From NCBI GenBank assembly GCA_013388745.1, contig JACAER010000019.1, positions 18,835-82,834 on the forward strand: 64,000 nucleotides of DNA, in the 5' to 3' direction. This document shows, in pieces, positions 63,968 through 64,000 of the stretch (its first letter is position 1; each line of letters opens with the position of its first letter). This DNA comes from Chloroflexota bacterium (GTDB lineage: Bacteria > Chloroflexota > Anaerolineae > Aggregatilineales > Phototrophicaceae). The position numbers were made by a program, and so were the translations under genes. Under the pieces are notes generated by a model. The model made no database searches, was not told where the DNA came from, and worked only from the letters and a program-made list of their open reading frames with translations.

Positions 63968-64000
63968 ATGTGCACAAGTATAAGTGAACTGGGAGAAATC
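63968..64000 (+). CDS. Start of a gene running beyond the window
   Basis: ATG at 63968 opens MCTSISELGEI with no stop before the window end. A GAGGAAG site is eight bases upstream. Only eleven codons are available, so no family can be named. The 275 bases before it (63692-63967) hold no gene I would accept. They include a minus-strand TATAAT (63740-63735) for the receiver-roadblock gene. Confidence 0.45.
   Translation, partial: MCTSISELGEI

Overview
This is a high-GC, gene-dense chromosomal window with no rRNA, tRNA, CRISPR array, IS transposase or integrase that I can recognise. Several things suggest a member of Chloroflexota, probably Anaerolineae-like: the CoaX, LipB and FNT gene set, long fused MoCo dehydrogenase subunits, BMP-type nucleoside ABC transport, DUF4388 and small-GTPase signalling, large PMT-type membrane glycosyltransferases, many GTG/TTG starts, and GC-rich hairpin repeats between genes. 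This placement is inferred from gene content and rests on no marker gene.

Layout. 0.1-10.7 kb (+ strand except coaX): a cysteine-rich unknown protein, a YceI-like protein, a hotdog thioesterase, type III pantothenate kinase, a UbiA-like prenyltransferase, a GNAT protein, a soluble GAF histidine kinase, a dienelactone-hydrolase-like protein overlapping lipB, a formate/nitrite channel and a secreted beta-propeller protein. 10.7-21.4 kb: a MerR regulator with a textbook 19-bp-spacer promoter/operator, an iron-sulfur/molybdopterin dehydrogenase with its FAD subunit, and, divergent from these, a BMP-family ABC importer whose binding protein is an internal tandem duplication. Together they look like uptake and oxidation of a purine or nucleoside. 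21.5-31.2 kb: a VOC protein, a four-gene minus-strand membrane/cupin/YwiC operon, a nitrilase, an RluD-type synthase, an aminotransferase, a KdpD/KdpE-like two-component pair and a LysM lipoprotein. 31.3-33.6 kb: PncC, a degenerate MBL protein, small unknown genes and a hairpin-rich non-coding stretch.

33.7-51.3 kb is the most unusual part. Five minus-strand genes (33.7-37.4 kb) look like siphophage connector and tail genes, and a protease-major capsid fusion lies on the same strand at 49.5-51.3 kb. Their order matches a normal phage morphogenesis cluster, but about 12 kb of host-like genes lies between capsid and connector: three membrane glycosyltransferase/YfhO-type proteins, a DUF3352 protein and two tandem Cys/Trp-repeat proteins. 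No terminase, portal, tape measure, integrase or lysis gene is visible. A LexA-like palindrome sits upstream of the capsid gene. This could be a decayed prophage, a split gene-transfer-agent-like locus or a domesticated particle.

51.6-64 kb: a tandem-repeat PGDY protein, a DUF4388 protein with a consensus promoter and a COG2229-type GTPase behind it, an alpha/beta hydrolase, a left-handed beta-helix protein, a protein resembling cyanobacterial acyl-ACP reductase, a threonine-dehydratase-like enzyme, a methyltransferase, a secreted TPR protein, a Ser/Thr kinase with an extracytoplasmic domain, a receiver-roadblock protein, and the first codons of a gene that runs out of the window.
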